Of a stretch of 64,000 nucleotides of DNA, positions 52,439-61,441 are shown one piece after another. A model generated the notes under the pieces. It was given only the letters and a program-made list of their open reading frames with translations. It was not told the DNA's origin and did not search any database. Both the position numbers and the translations under genes were made by a program. Source of the stretch: Polynucleobacter sp. SHI8 (lineage in GTDB: Bacteria > Pseudomonadota > Gammaproteobacteria > Burkholderiales > Burkholderiaceae); the NCBI RefSeq assembly GCF_027944005.1, contig NZ_AP027204.1, forward strand, positions 372,001 to 436,000, written 5' to 3'. Within the stretch, counting starts at the first letter, position 1, and every line of letters begins with the position of its first letter.

Positions 52439-53413
52439 TTATTCGGGCTGTAGCCCCATTTTTTTTATGAGTGTGCCATAACTGATTAATTGTGAGCGGA
52501 TTAATTGTTGCAATTCCTCTGGAGTATTGTTGGCTGGATAAAGACCTTGGATGAGCATTTTTTCTCGAACGTCTTTATCGCTTAAAGCTTTCTTTACTTC
52601 AGAGTTAATTAATTGAACGATCGGTTTTGGAGTGCCTTGAGGGGCCATAAAAGCGAACCATGCGGTAAATTCAAAACCTGGAAGGCCAGACTCAGATATG
52701 GTGGGAGTATTAGCAAATTGTGCCAAACGTTGTTGACTTGCAACCCCTATAAACTTTAATTTACCAGCGTCTGAGAGTCCTTTTAGACTTGAGACAGCTA
52801 TCAACGCAAGTTCCACTTCTCCACCTGCCACGCCGGTTGCGGCTTGCATAATGCCTTTGTAGGGCACATGAGTCATCGATGTGCCAGCCTGTGAGTTAAA
52901 TAAGGCCATCGCGATATGTTGAGGACTGCCATTTCCGCCAGATCCATAATTTAATTTCCCAGGATTTTTTTTCGCAAATGCAATGAGGTCAGCGGCAGAA
53001 TTGGCTGGATTTGATGGAGCAACTATCAGGCCTAATTCAATTTTACCTGCCATGGTAATCGGACTAAAGTCTTTAATAGGATCCCAGGTAATTTTTGTTT
53101 GGATATTGGGAACCATGGTTAAGATACTGTCATTAAATACGCCCAAGGTATAACCATCTGGTACAGCTTTCGCCACTTTGTCGGCACCTATTGAGCCTGC
53201 GGCTCCCGGTAATGATTCAATCACAAATTGCATACCAGAATTTTGGGTAATTTTTTGGGTAATAATTCTTACGCCATTGTCAATCGAATTTCCCGCAGCA
53301 AGAGGAATGATGATATGGATTGGACGGTTTGGATATCCATTAGGTAAATCAGCTGCAAATGTAAGGCTTATATCAAAGCATAAAAAAAGAGCAAATAAAA
53401 TTTTTTTTAACAT
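52439..53413 (-). CDS. Bug family TTT solute-binding protein
   Basis: A 324-residue secreted protein, signal MLKKILFALFLCFDISLTFAAD. Loops: IPLAAGNSIDNGVRI (no GG), ESLPGAAGSIGADKV, VPDGYT, WDPIKDFSPI, HVPYKGIMQAATGVAGGEV. The Asp normally following the PYKG loop is Gly. It stands alone on the - strand and is divergent from a CaiB/BaiF CoA transferase across a 233 bp region that contains nested inverted repeats, so the two genes may share a regulator. Confidence 0.95.
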   Translation of the reverse strand: MLKKILFALFLCFDISLTFAADLPNGYPNRPIHIIIPLAAGNSIDNGVRIITQKITQNSGMQFVIESLPGAAGSIGADKVAKAVPDGYTLGVFNDSILTMVPNIQTKITWDPIKDFSPITMAGKIELGLIVAPSNPANSAADLIAFAKKNPGKLNYGSGGNGSPQHIAMALFNSQAGTSMTHVPYKGIMQAATGVAGGEVELALIAVSSLKGLSDAGKLKFIGVASQQRLAQFANTPTISESGLPGFEFTAWFAFMAPQGTPKPIVQLINSEVKKALSDKDVREKMLIQGLYPANNTPEELQQLIRSQLISYGTLIKKMGLQPE

Positions 53414-53463
53414 GTTGATGATGAGTCCCTATTTTGAAAATTATTTTTATAAATTTATTATAA

Positions 53464-53508
53464 AGACTAAGTCTGGCTTTAAAACTAGGGTTAAATCCCT
53501 AGTCAGAC
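53464..53508. promoter_or_regulatory. Nested inverted repeats in a divergent Bug / CoA-transferase control region
   Basis: The region holds AGACT-A-AGTCT (53464-53474), then ACTAGGG-N6-CCCTAGT (53484-53503), with outer GTCTG (53471-53475) matching CAGAC (53504-53508). No T run follows, and it is between divergent starts, so an operator is more likely than a terminator. Nothing else is evident in 53414-53646. Confidence 0.4.
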
Positions 53509-53646
53509 CAACTCAAAAGATGATCAATCTAGCTAAAAATTGACAGTCAAAAATTAAATATAATTTTGGAATTGGTTTATTCTTATCAAATGGCTTTAGC
53601 TGACTAAAGAAGTTCATCACAATCAGATTATTTTTAAGGACATCTC

Positions 53647-54822
53647 ATGGGCGCATTATCAAGGTTTCGGATTTTAGATTTAACACGAGCTCGAGCTGGC
53701 CCAACATCAACAAAACAGTTTGCCGATTTTGGAGCCGATGTAATTAAGGTTGAACAACCCGCAGATGGTGGTGAGCGAAATCAATTAAGCGGAGATCGTC
53801 ATAGTTTTGATATGCAGAATTTGCATCGTAATTCAAGATCGATTACTTTAGATTTGAAAAACCCACAGGCAAGAGAGATTTTTTATCGACTCGTTAAAAC
53901 TGCTGATGTTGTGGTTGAGAATTATCGTCCAGATGTGAAGTTTCGTTTGGGTATTGATTATGAAACATTAAAAGCGATTAATCCCAGAATTATCTTGACG
54001 TCAATTTCTGGCTTTGGACAAGATGGCCCATATGTTAAAAGACCCATGTTCGATCAAATCTCACAAGGTATGAGCGGTATTATGTCCGTCACTGGTAAAC
54101 CTGGCGGTGGTCCAATTCGTGCCGGTGTAGCAATTACTGATATTACCGCTGGCTATATTGCTGCATGTGGCATATTAACAGCCCTTCTTGAACGAGAAGT
54201 TTCTGGTCAGGGACAATGGGTTCAGAGCTCTCTCATACAAGCTGGGGTTGCAATGATGGATTTTCAGGCGGCTAAATATTTACAAAAAGGGGAGATTCCT
54301 GTTCAAGTGGGGAATGATCACCCTACTAGCATGCCAACATCATGCTACGAGTGTTTAGATGGTTATATTAATGTTGCAGCGACTGGCCAAGTCATGTGGC
54401 TCGCATTGTGTGATGCAATTGGTAAACCTGAGCTAAAAGAAGACCCACGTTTTATTACTGAACCCCTTCGAGTAAAAAATCGTGATGATTTAAATAAGAT
54501 CCTAATTGATATTTTTAAGGTAAAAGAAAAATCATACTGGGTCGATTTGTTAAATCAAGTTGGTGTCCCTACAGGTCCAATTTATGATTTGTCCGAAGTG
54601 TTTGAAGACCCACAAGTGATTTCTCAAAACATGGTTGCAGAGGTCAATCACCCCAAATTAGGAAATCTCAAATTAGTCAATCAGGCTCTAAAGTTAACTA
54701 GGACTCCAGCAGAAGTTAAGAGTGCTACACCAGAACTTGGGGAGCACACAGCAGATATTTTGAGAGAGTTACAGTACTCTGAAGATGAAATTTCAGAATT
54801 TGTTGTGAATAAAGTGGTTTAA
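53647..54822 (+). CDS. CaiB/BaiF family (class III) CoA transferase
   Basis: A 391-residue class III CoA transferase: FRILDLTRARAGPTSTKQFADFGADVIKVEQP at the start, NSRSITLDLKNPQA, then TSISGFGQDGPYVKRPMFDQISQGMSG with the catalytic Asp. The AGPTSTKQ segment is typical of a formyl-CoA-transferase/Frc-like branch that differs from the copy at 35621. AAGGA lies before ATG 53647. It stands alone, flanked by Bug genes on both sides, so it probably activates the acid captured by one of them. Confidence 0.92.
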   Translation: MGALSRFRILDLTRARAGPTSTKQFADFGADVIKVEQPADGGERNQLSGDRHSFDMQNLHRNSRSITLDLKNPQAREIFYRLVKTADVVVENYRPDVKFRLGIDYETLKAINPRIILTSISGFGQDGPYVKRPMFDQISQGMSGIMSVTGKPGGGPIRAGVAITDITAGYIAACGILTALLEREVSGQGQWVQSSLIQAGVAMMDFQAAKYLQKGEIPVQVGNDHPTSMPTSCYECLDGYINVAATGQVMWLALCDAIGKPELKEDPRFITEPLRVKNRDDLNKILIDIFKVKEKSYWVDLLNQVGVPTGPIYDLSEVFEDPQVISQNMVAEVNHPKLGNLKLVNQALKLTRTPAEVKSATPELGEHTADILRELQYSEDEISEFVVNKVV

Positions 54823-54860
54823 GAAAGTTTTTAAAACTACCTAAATTAAGTTGGGCTAAT

Positions 54861-55844
54861 TCAACTCTGCTCAAGTTGAATATTGCGAGATTTAACAACT
54901 CCAGCCCAACGATCAACCTCTTCCTTAATGAATCGTGTGGTTTCAGCAGGAGATTTTCCTACAAGTTCAAACCCCATATCCGTTAATCTTTGGGAAGTTG
55001 ATTGTGATCGTAATCCAGCTACCAATATAGAATTTAGCTTGTTTATAGTTTCAGAAGGAGTGCCTGCAGGGGCAGCTAATCCAACCCAAAATTTGATGTT
55101 TAACTGATTTAAATTGGACTCAGTAGCACAGGGGATTTCAGGCATCGAAGAAATTCGTTTATCACCTGTAACTAGTAGAGCCCTTAATTGACCACTTTTA
55201 ACTTGTGAAGCAATTGTTGGTGCCGGCCCCATAAATGCTTGAACTCTTCCGGCAATTAAATCTTGCTGCACAGCAGAAGCTCCTTTATATGCGATATGGT
55301 CAATTGAAAGACCACCGACAGCATCTTTAAAGAGTTCAACACTTAAATGGTTGTTTGTCCCTACTCCACCTGAACCATAAAAATATTTACCGGGATTAGC
55401 TTTTACCAGCGCTATAAACTCTTGGATATTTTTTACAGGCAGACTGGGATTTACCACAAGAACATTGGGCACACTAATTGCAGTGACTATGTGGCTGAAG
55501 CTTTGAATAGCATCAAAGGCATTTGATTTAGATAAACTTTGTGCAATAGTAAAAGAGGTGTCAGTACTCAAAAGAGTGTACCCATCGGGCTTTGCTTTTG
55601 CAACACTGGTCCATCCTATAGAGCCATTAGCGCCCACTTTGTTTTCAACGATAGTGGTTTGATCTGTAGCTTTTGTGATGATTTCTCCCATAAGCCGAGC
55701 ACCTAAATCAATACTTCCTCCTGCAGTAAAAGGAACGATGATGGTGATTGCTCGTGAGGGATAGACATCGCCAAATGACCATGGAGTAATAGAGTTTCCA
55801 AGTATTGTTCCAACAATAACTTTGCAGAAATTTCTTCTTTGCAT
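54861..55844 (-). CDS. Bug family TTT solute-binding protein with twin-arginine-like signal
   Basis: A 327-residue protein whose N-terminus MQRRNFCKVIVGTILG has the RRxFxK pattern of a Tat signal, unlike the Lys-rich Sec signals of most Bugs here. Loops: VPFTAGGSIDLGAR, ENKVGANGSIGW, PDGYT, FDAIQSFSHI, HIAYKGASAVQQDLIAGRV. It is the last of three Bug genes in a row on the - strand, 6 bp after the previous one. It meets the CoA transferase gene tail to tail. Confidence 0.94.
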   Translation of the reverse strand: MQRRNFCKVIVGTILGNSITPWSFGDVYPSRAITIIVPFTAGGSIDLGARLMGEIITKATDQTTIVENKVGANGSIGWTSVAKAKPDGYTLLSTDTSFTIAQSLSKSNAFDAIQSFSHIVTAISVPNVLVVNPSLPVKNIQEFIALVKANPGKYFYGSGGVGTNNHLSVELFKDAVGGLSIDHIAYKGASAVQQDLIAGRVQAFMGPAPTIASQVKSGQLRALLVTGDKRISSMPEIPCATESNLNQLNIKFWVGLAAPAGTPSETINKLNSILVAGLRSQSTSQRLTDMGFELVGKSPAETTRFIKEEVDRWAGVVKSRNIQLEQS

Positions 55845-55850
55845 ATTTAC

Positions 55851-56819
55851 TCAATTACTATCTAAAGTTAATTTTTGCTCTTTCACAACCTTTTGGTAGG
55901 TTTCTAATTCTGCTTTAATTTGTGCCGAAAATTCTTCGGGAGAGTTTGCAATCACAATTGAGCCAGTATCCTCAATCCGTTTTTTAACGGCTGGAATCTC
56001 TACCGCTTGTTTCACTGCAGCATTGATTTTAGTAATGATCTCTTTTGGCAGGCCTTTGGGGCCAACAATCCCGTAATAAGCCATTCTGTTCACTGGTTCC
56101 GCACCCATTTCTTTAAACGTTGGTGTATTAGGAAGCGCACTGATACGACTCGGAGCAGCAACCACAATAGGTACCAAACGATTATCTAAAATGAATGGTA
56201 ATGCTGACGGCATATTATCGAAAATGACAGGAACTTGACCTGCAACAACATCATTCAGTGCCGGACCAGCACCTTTGTAAGGGATATGCGTAATAAAAAC
56301 ATTAGCAATACTTTTAAAAAGTTCCATTTGCAAGTGTCCAATACCACCAGTACCAGAGGATGCATAGGAATATTTTGTTGGATTTTTTTTCAGTTCAGCC
56401 ACAAATCCCTTGTAGTCCCTTGCCGGAAAAGAAGGGTGAACAGCAATAATGTTGGGGGTTGCAGCGATATTGGTGATCGAAGCAAAATCCGTCAGTGGGT
56501 TGTAAGGGGTTTTGGGATTAATCGCCGGATTTGCGGCAGTAGTTGAAACTGTAGCGACCCCTAGGATATAGCCATCAGGAGCTGCTTTGGCGACCTCATT
56601 GGCACCAACAACACCGCCACCACCTGGTCTATTCACCACAATCACTGTTTGCCCTAAGCTTTTGGATAGTGGTTCAGAAATGACCCGAGCGATGATATCG
56701 GTGGTACCACCAGGTGCAAATGGCACCAGTAGTTGAATTGGCTTGGTTGGGTATTCATTTGCAAAACTCTGCATACTGATTAGAGAAGAGACAATGATTG
56801 CGAGGACAGATAATTTCAT
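55851..56819 (-). CDS. Bug family TTT solute-binding protein
   Basis: A 322-residue secreted protein, signal MKLSVLAIIVSSLISMQSFA. Loops: VPFAPGGTTDIIAR, VNRPGGGGVVGANEV, APDGYI (Ile for Thr), YNPLTDFASI, HIPYKGAGPALNDVVAGQV. It is the middle of the triple Bug array, with 6 bp to the next gene and 20 bp from the previous. The signature loops differ enough from both neighbours to rule out recent duplication. Confidence 0.95.
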   Translation of the reverse strand: MKLSVLAIIVSSLISMQSFANEYPTKPIQLLVPFAPGGTTDIIARVISEPLSKSLGQTVIVVNRPGGGGVVGANEVAKAAPDGYILGVATVSTTAANPAINPKTPYNPLTDFASITNIAATPNIIAVHPSFPARDYKGFVAELKKNPTKYSYASSGTGGIGHLQMELFKSIANVFITHIPYKGAGPALNDVVAGQVPVIFDNMPSALPFILDNRLVPIVVAAPSRISALPNTPTFKEMGAEPVNRMAYYGIVGPKGLPKEIITKINAAVKQAVEIPAVKKRIEDTGSIVIANSPEEFSAQIKAELETYQKVVKEQKLTLDSN

Positions 56820-56839
56820 TTTAAATTCCTTTAAAAAAA

Positions 56840-57823
56840 TTAATTACTTAAATTAATCGCTGATTTTTGAATAACACCACCCCATTTACTTGATTCTTGC
56901 CTTAAGAATTGTTTAAATTCTTTTGGGGTAGAACCCACCACTTCAAAACCTTGCGATTCAATAGAGTTTTTTGTATTGGCATCAATAATAATTTGATGCA
57001 CTGCCTTTTGAATATCCTCTAAGATATTATCAGGTGTTCCGTTTGGCGCTACTAGACCTGTCCAACCTTCAATCAAAACATCGGGCTGGCCTAATTCATT
57101 CATTGTCGGTACATTCGGAAATTGACTCACTCTTTTTTTACTCGCAAGCGCCATTAAGTTGAGTTTGCCAGCTTTAATTTGATTAATGGCTGAAGGGAGG
57201 GGCACAAACATGATGTCAGTTTGCCCACCCATCACATCCACCAGCGCTGCGGAGTCACCCTTATTGGGGATGTGATTCATTTTGATACCAACTTTTGAAG
57301 AAAATAATTCAGCGGCTAAATGCTGTAAATTGCCAACGCCAGCAGAACTGTAATTGATTTCACCGGGACGTTTTTTTGCATAAGCAATTAACTCATCGAC
57401 GTTTTGGTAAGGGCGTTGCGGATTACTTACCAAAGAAAAAATAATCGAAGAAACTTGCGTGATGGGGGCAAGATCTTCAAGAGGCTTAAAAGGCATATTT
57501 TTGTATACAAACGGATTAATGACCATAACGCTTGGCACTACAAGGCCCAAAGTATAGCCATCAGGGGGCGCCTTTGCGACAATGTCCATCCCCAGATTGC
57601 CATTTGCTCCAGGTTTGTTTTCCACAATGACAGAGGTTTTCCATACATCCGATAATTTACTTGCGAGTGTTCTAGCAACAACATCAGGAGATGCACCAGG
57701 AGCTTGAGCTACGATGATTTTGACGGGACGATTTGGATAAGATTGAGCAAAACTGAAAGAGTTGATCATCAAGCCAGTAAGGCATAAAGCCACCACAAAA
57801 ATACGATGAAATAATTGCATCAT
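56840..57823 (-). CDS. Bug family TTT solute-binding protein
   Basis: A 327-residue secreted protein with a signal peptide ending NSFSFAQ. Loops: VAQAPGASPDVVART, ENKPGANGNLGMDIV, PPDGYT, FKPLEDLAPI, and an unusual HIPNKGDSAALVDVMGGQTD in which Asn replaces the Tyr or Phe of the conserved PYKG loop. That loop contacts ligand in Bug structures, so a changed specificity is likely. It is the first of the Bug triplet and follows the hydroxyacid dehydrogenase gene by 33 bp. Confidence 0.95.
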   Translation of the reverse strand: MMQLFHRIFVVALCLTGLMINSFSFAQSYPNRPVKIIVAQAPGASPDVVARTLASKLSDVWKTSVIVENKPGANGNLGMDIVAKAPPDGYTLGLVVPSVMVINPFVYKNMPFKPLEDLAPITQVSSIIFSLVSNPQRPYQNVDELIAYAKKRPGEINYSSAGVGNLQHLAAELFSSKVGIKMNHIPNKGDSAALVDVMGGQTDIMFVPLPSAINQIKAGKLNLMALASKKRVSQFPNVPTMNELGQPDVLIEGWTGLVAPNGTPDNILEDIQKAVHQIIIDANTKNSIESQGFEVVGSTPKEFKQFLRQESSKWGGVIQKSAINLSN

Positions 57824-57856
57824 GTTTCTTATCCCTGTCAGTTTTCTAGTTAATAT

Positions 57857-58831
57857 TTACGTTTTAAAAACAACATCTTTGTTCACAAGTCGAAGCGGTT
57901 GACCTTTCAGAAAACGATCAACTTGATCAAAAGCCTCACCAAAATATAATTCAAAGGTATCGTGATCAGCCCAACCTAAATGAGGTAAGCAAACCACGTT
58001 GTCCATCTTTAATAGAGGGTGGTCGCCATTGAGAATCGGTTCGTTTTCATAGACATCGACGGCCGCGTAACCTGGTCGCCCACTTTCCAGTGCTTTTTCT
58101 AAAGCACCACTCTCTATCAGCTCGGCCCTTGCCGTATTGACTAGAAGTGCGGTAGGTTTCATCATCATTAAGTCTGCCAACTTAACCATCCCGAAAGTAT
58201 CTTTGTTATAGCGTAGATGAATGCTGATGACATCAGATCGCGAAAAGAAATCTTCTCGAGAATTTGCCACCTCAAAGCCTAATTTTTGGGCACGATCAAA
58301 AGAGCCCTCTCGTCCCCAAACTAAAATATGCATACCTAAACCTTGAGCAGCTTTGGCAACTACTTCACCGATTTCACCAAGTCCGTAAATCCCTAAAGTA
58401 GAGCCATTCAAACGATGGGATAAAGTAATTGGAAACAAACCAGCTTTCATGCGCGCAGCTTCTAAAACGATATTTCTGCGGGCGGCAAGCATTAAAGCAA
58501 GAGCACACTCTGCTGGAGCAAGATGTGAGGACGCCTCTCCATGCGTTACAGCCACACCATATTTAGTGCAGGCAGCATAGTCAATAAACTTACTATTTCT
58601 GCCAACTAAGGCCACTAACTTGAGCTTGGGTAGAGACTTTAGAAGTTCTTCATCAATTGTGATTCTTTCGCGCACCACAACAATAATATCGGCGTTGATA
58701 AAACGCTTGATGAGTTCTGCCTTATCTTTCGATGGTTCAACGCAAACAGTTATTTCGTTACCTTGAAGGGTGGAAAAACATTTAAGGTCTTTGACGCAAT
58801 TTTGATAGTCGTCGGCAATCACAATATGCAC
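57857..58831 (-). CDS. D-2-hydroxyacid dehydrogenase family protein
   Basis: A 324-residue NAD-dependent dehydrogenase. The Rossmann motif GIYGLGEIGEVVAKAAQGLGM is at about residues 149-169; LVNTARAELI and CLPHLGW supply the Arg region and catalytic His. It interconverts 2-oxo and 2-hydroxy acids; the family also includes phosphoglycerate dehydrogenase. It heads a - strand run of three Bug genes, suggesting that at least one of them binds a 2-hydroxy or 2-oxo acid. Confidence 0.9.
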   Translation of the reverse strand: MHIVIADDYQNCVKDLKCFSTLQGNEITVCVEPSKDKAELIKRFINADIIVVVRERITIDEELLKSLPKLKLVALVGRNSKFIDYAACTKYGVAVTHGEASSHLAPAECALALMLAARRNIVLEAARMKAGLFPITLSHRLNGSTLGIYGLGEIGEVVAKAAQGLGMHILVWGREGSFDRAQKLGFEVANSREDFFSRSDVISIHLRYNKDTFGMVKLADLMMMKPTALLVNTARAELIESGALEKALESGRPGYAAVDVYENEPILNGDHPLLKMDNVVCLPHLGWADHDTFELYFGEAFDQVDRFLKGQPLRLVNKDVVFKT

Positions 58832-58946
58832 TAGTCGTCTCCACTAAAAGCTATTAGGGCAAATGTATGCCTCTTATTTAATGAATTGAGTTTATACCAA
58901 ATCATCTTGAATTTGACAAAATCAATCAAAAAATCGCACCTAAACA

Positions 58947-58971
58947 CTTGAAATTGAGGAATTCACCCTTA
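58947..58971 (+). promoter_or_regulatory. Sigma-32-like heat-shock promoter of htpG
   Basis: CTTGAA at 58947-58952 is followed by 13 bp and CCCTTA at 58966-58971. This resembles the heat-shock consensus CTTGAA-N13-15-CCCCAT, about 55 bp before the htpG start. The -10 match is partial. Confidence 0.55.
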
Positions 58972-59025
58972 AGTTCAAAGTACATTAAATTATTTGTAAT
59001 CTCATTTGATACTTAGAGGAAAAAA

Positions 59026-60927
59026 ATGACGACCGTAGAGAAGCAAACCCTTGATTTTCAAGCAGAAATAAAGCAGTTACTGCAATTAATGATTCACTCT
59101 TTGTACTCCAATAAAGAAATCTTTCTTCGCGAACTGATTTCCAATGCTTCAGATGCGGCAGATAAGCTCAGATTTGAAGCAATCCATCAAGCAAACTTAT
59201 TTGAAGGTGATCCCGAGTTGCACATTCAGGTCAGTTTTGATCAAGCAGCAAGGACAATCAGTATCTCTGATAATGGTATTGGGATGAGTCGTGAAGAGGT
59301 CATTTCTAATCTTGGAACAATTGCAAGGTCGGGCACAAAAGAGTTTTTCTCTAAGTTATCGGGTGACCAGCAAAAAGATGCTTCCTTAATTGGGCAATTT
59401 GGTGTTGGGTTTTATTCTGGATTTATTGTTGCTGACAAAATAACCGTTGAGACTCGTCGCGCTGGACTGGGTCAAGAGACTGGAGTGCGCTGGGAATCTT
59501 CTGGTTCTGGCGATTTTACGATTGAGACGATTGCAAAACCAACTCGAGGAACCACCATTATTCTTCATCTTAAAGATGGTGAGGATGAATTCTTATCCAA
59601 TTGGAAGTTAAAGACCGTTATTCAAAAGTACTCAGATCATATTTCGATTCCAATTCAAATGCAAAAAGAAGAATGGGATGAAGAAAAAAAAGAGATGGTT
59701 ACTCGATCTGAGTTTGAGAATGTCAATGAGGCGAGTGCGCTTTGGACAAGAAACAAATCGGATATAACTGAAGAGCAATATCACGAATTTTATAAGAGTA
59801 TTTCTCGGGACTTTGAAGCTCCTTTGAGTTACTCGCATAATCGAGTAGAAGGCAGAAGTGAATTTACGCAATTACTGTTTTTACCGAAAAAAGCTCCCTT
59901 TGATTTATGGGATCGTAGTAAGCGAAGCGGCATTAAGCTCTATGTAAAACGTGTGTTCATCATGGAAGACTCAGAGCAGTTGATTCCAACTTATTTACGT
60001 TTTGTCTCAGGGGTCATTGACTCCGCAGATTTGCCCCTCAATGTTTCCCGTGAAATATTGCAAGAATCACGTGATGTCAAATTTATTCGAGAAAGCTCTA
60101 CCAAGCGAGTCATCGCAATGCTTGAAGAGTTGGCTAATCATGAAGACGCAGCAAAGCGCGATGAATATCAACTCTTTTGGAATGAATTTGGCCAAGTGCT
60201 GAAAGAAGGTATTGGGGAGGACTCAGTTAATTTGGAGAAATTATCTAAATTACTTAGATTTGCAAGTACCCACAATGACTCAGATGTGCAAAATGTCTCA
60301 TTAGCAGATTACGTATCACGCATGAAAGAAGGTCAAGACAAGATATATTACGTTACTGCCGAAACCTATCTTGCAGCAAAAAATAGCCCCCATTTAGAAA
60401 TCTTCAAGAAAAAAGGTATTGAAGTTTTATTACTGACTGATCGTGTAGATGAGTGGATGCTTTCTTTCCTTACAGAGTTTAATGAAAAGCCGCTTGTTTC
60501 TGTTGCAAAAGGTGGGCTGGACTTAGGCTCTTTAGAGGACGAAAAAGAAAAAGAAGAGCAAAAAGAAGTTGAAAAGCAGTTTGCTGATCTATTAGAGAAA
60601 ATGAAAACTACCCTAGTTGATAAAGCAAAAGATGTTCGAGTAACCTTCCGCCTAACAGATTCACCAGCGTGTCTTGTTGCTGATGAAAATGAATTGTCTG
60701 GCAATCTCATGCGTATGTTAAAAGCGGCGGGTCAGGCAGCGCCTGAGACAAAGCCTATATTAGAAATCAATCCGAATCATCCTTTGTTTAAAAAAATGGA
60801 AGGGGATACAGAACAGTTTGAAGATTGGTCGCACCTTATATTCGATCAAGCACTTCTTGCTGAGGGAGGACATATTGCTGATCCAGCCTCATTTGTACGC
60901 CGAATGAATCAAATGTTGATGAAATAA
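59026..60927 (+). CDS. htpG: Molecular chaperone HtpG (bacterial Hsp90)
   Basis: A 633-residue full-length Hsp90. The ATPase domain has LRELISNASDAADKL, DNGIGMSREEV and GQFGVGFYSGF (about residues 30-125). The middle domain carries FLPKKAPFDLW and LNVSREILQESRDVK (catalytic-loop Arg), and the C-terminal dimer domain ends ADPASFVRRMNQML. It remodels client proteins in the cytoplasm using ATP. GAGGAA precedes ATG 59026, a sigma-32-like promoter lies upstream and a strong terminator follows. It is a core gene, so it marks the edge of the accessory region. Confidence 0.99.
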   Translation: MTTVEKQTLDFQAEIKQLLQLMIHSLYSNKEIFLRELISNASDAADKLRFEAIHQANLFEGDPELHIQVSFDQAARTISISDNGIGMSREEVISNLGTIARSGTKEFFSKLSGDQQKDASLIGQFGVGFYSGFIVADKITVETRRAGLGQETGVRWESSGSGDFTIETIAKPTRGTTIILHLKDGEDEFLSNWKLKTVIQKYSDHISIPIQMQKEEWDEEKKEMVTRSEFENVNEASALWTRNKSDITEEQYHEFYKSISRDFEAPLSYSHNRVEGRSEFTQLLFLPKKAPFDLWDRSKRSGIKLYVKRVFIMEDSEQLIPTYLRFVSGVIDSADLPLNVSREILQESRDVKFIRESSTKRVIAMLEELANHEDAAKRDEYQLFWNEFGQVLKEGIGEDSVNLEKLSKLLRFASTHNDSDVQNVSLADYVSRMKEGQDKIYYVTAETYLAAKNSPHLEIFKKKGIEVLLLTDRVDEWMLSFLTEFNEKPLVSVAKGGLDLGSLEDEKEKEEQKEVEKQFADLLEKMKTTLVDKAKDVRVTFRLTDSPACLVADENELSGNLMRMLKAAGQAAPETKPILEINPNHPLFKKMEGDTEQFEDWSHLIFDQALLAEGGHIADPASFVRRMNQMLMK

Positions 60928-60959
60928 AAAACATTTTTCATCAAAGAAATGTTTTAATT

Positions 60960-60986
60960 AAGGAGTGATCTTTCACTCCTTTTTTT
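60960..60986 (+). terminator. Rho-independent terminator of htpG
   Basis: A nine-pair hairpin (AAGGAGTGA / TCACTCCTT, loop TCTT) runs into seven T residues. The next start codon, ATG 60987, begins at once after the T run. Confidence 0.9.
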
Positions 60987-61364
60987 ATGAAAAAATTAGT
61001 TTTATTTTTTTTGATGATGTGTGTTTCTGCCCCGTTTTATTTGGAGGCTCGAGCGCAAACAGAAAACAACCAATTGTTGATTGAGGTGGATTCCAAGCTT
61101 CAATATGATCCTGAAAATGTCGGTAGTTTTTCTGGGGCGATGAAGAGTTGCTTTAATAATTTTAAAAACAAGAATTATTTTTCAGCTTACCAAACGACCG
61201 TAAAAATCATGAATCAGATGACCTCACTGGAAAGAAACCAAGCTATGGGTAAGTTTCAGTATGTTATGCGAACCCGCACTTTCAATGGACGAAGTTTGTC
61301 AGGAGCAGAATGTGAACGCTTATTCAGTAGTGACTGGCCATCCTATCTTTTAGAGCCCAATTGA
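60987..61364 (+). CDS. Small secreted protein of unknown function
   Basis: A 125-residue protein starting with a clear signal peptide (MKKLVLFFLMMCVSAPFYLEARA). The mature part is polar, with two Cys (about residues 50 and 111) that could form a disulfide, and no family I recognise. The start codon lies directly after the htpG terminator and has no free Shine-Dalgarno; the only AAGGAG is inside the hairpin stem, 21 bp upstream. It is followed 77 bp later by the lipoprotein gene. Real because of the signal peptide and clean coding frame, but function is unknown. Confidence 0.65.
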   Translation: MKKLVLFFLMMCVSAPFYLEARAQTENNQLLIEVDSKLQYDPENVGSFSGAMKSCFNNFKNKNYFSAYQTTVKIMNQMTSLERNQAMGKFQYVMRTRTFNGRSLSGAECERLFSSDWPSYLLEPN

Positions 61365-61441
61365 TTTGCCGAGTGTCTGATTTTCCTCATCTCGGTGTAG
61401 ACTATATTTCTTATTTGCCTTCTCTTTTGTGGAATAAACAT

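Noticed and set aside
53484..53503. The ACTAGGG inverted repeat as a terminator
   Set aside because: No T tract follows on either strand and it lies between divergent gene starts, so an operator is the better reading.
61361..61441. Extended N-terminus of the lipoprotein binding protein
   Set aside because: It would bury the lipoprotein signal and overlap the previous gene; ATG 61442 starts a textbook lipobox signal.
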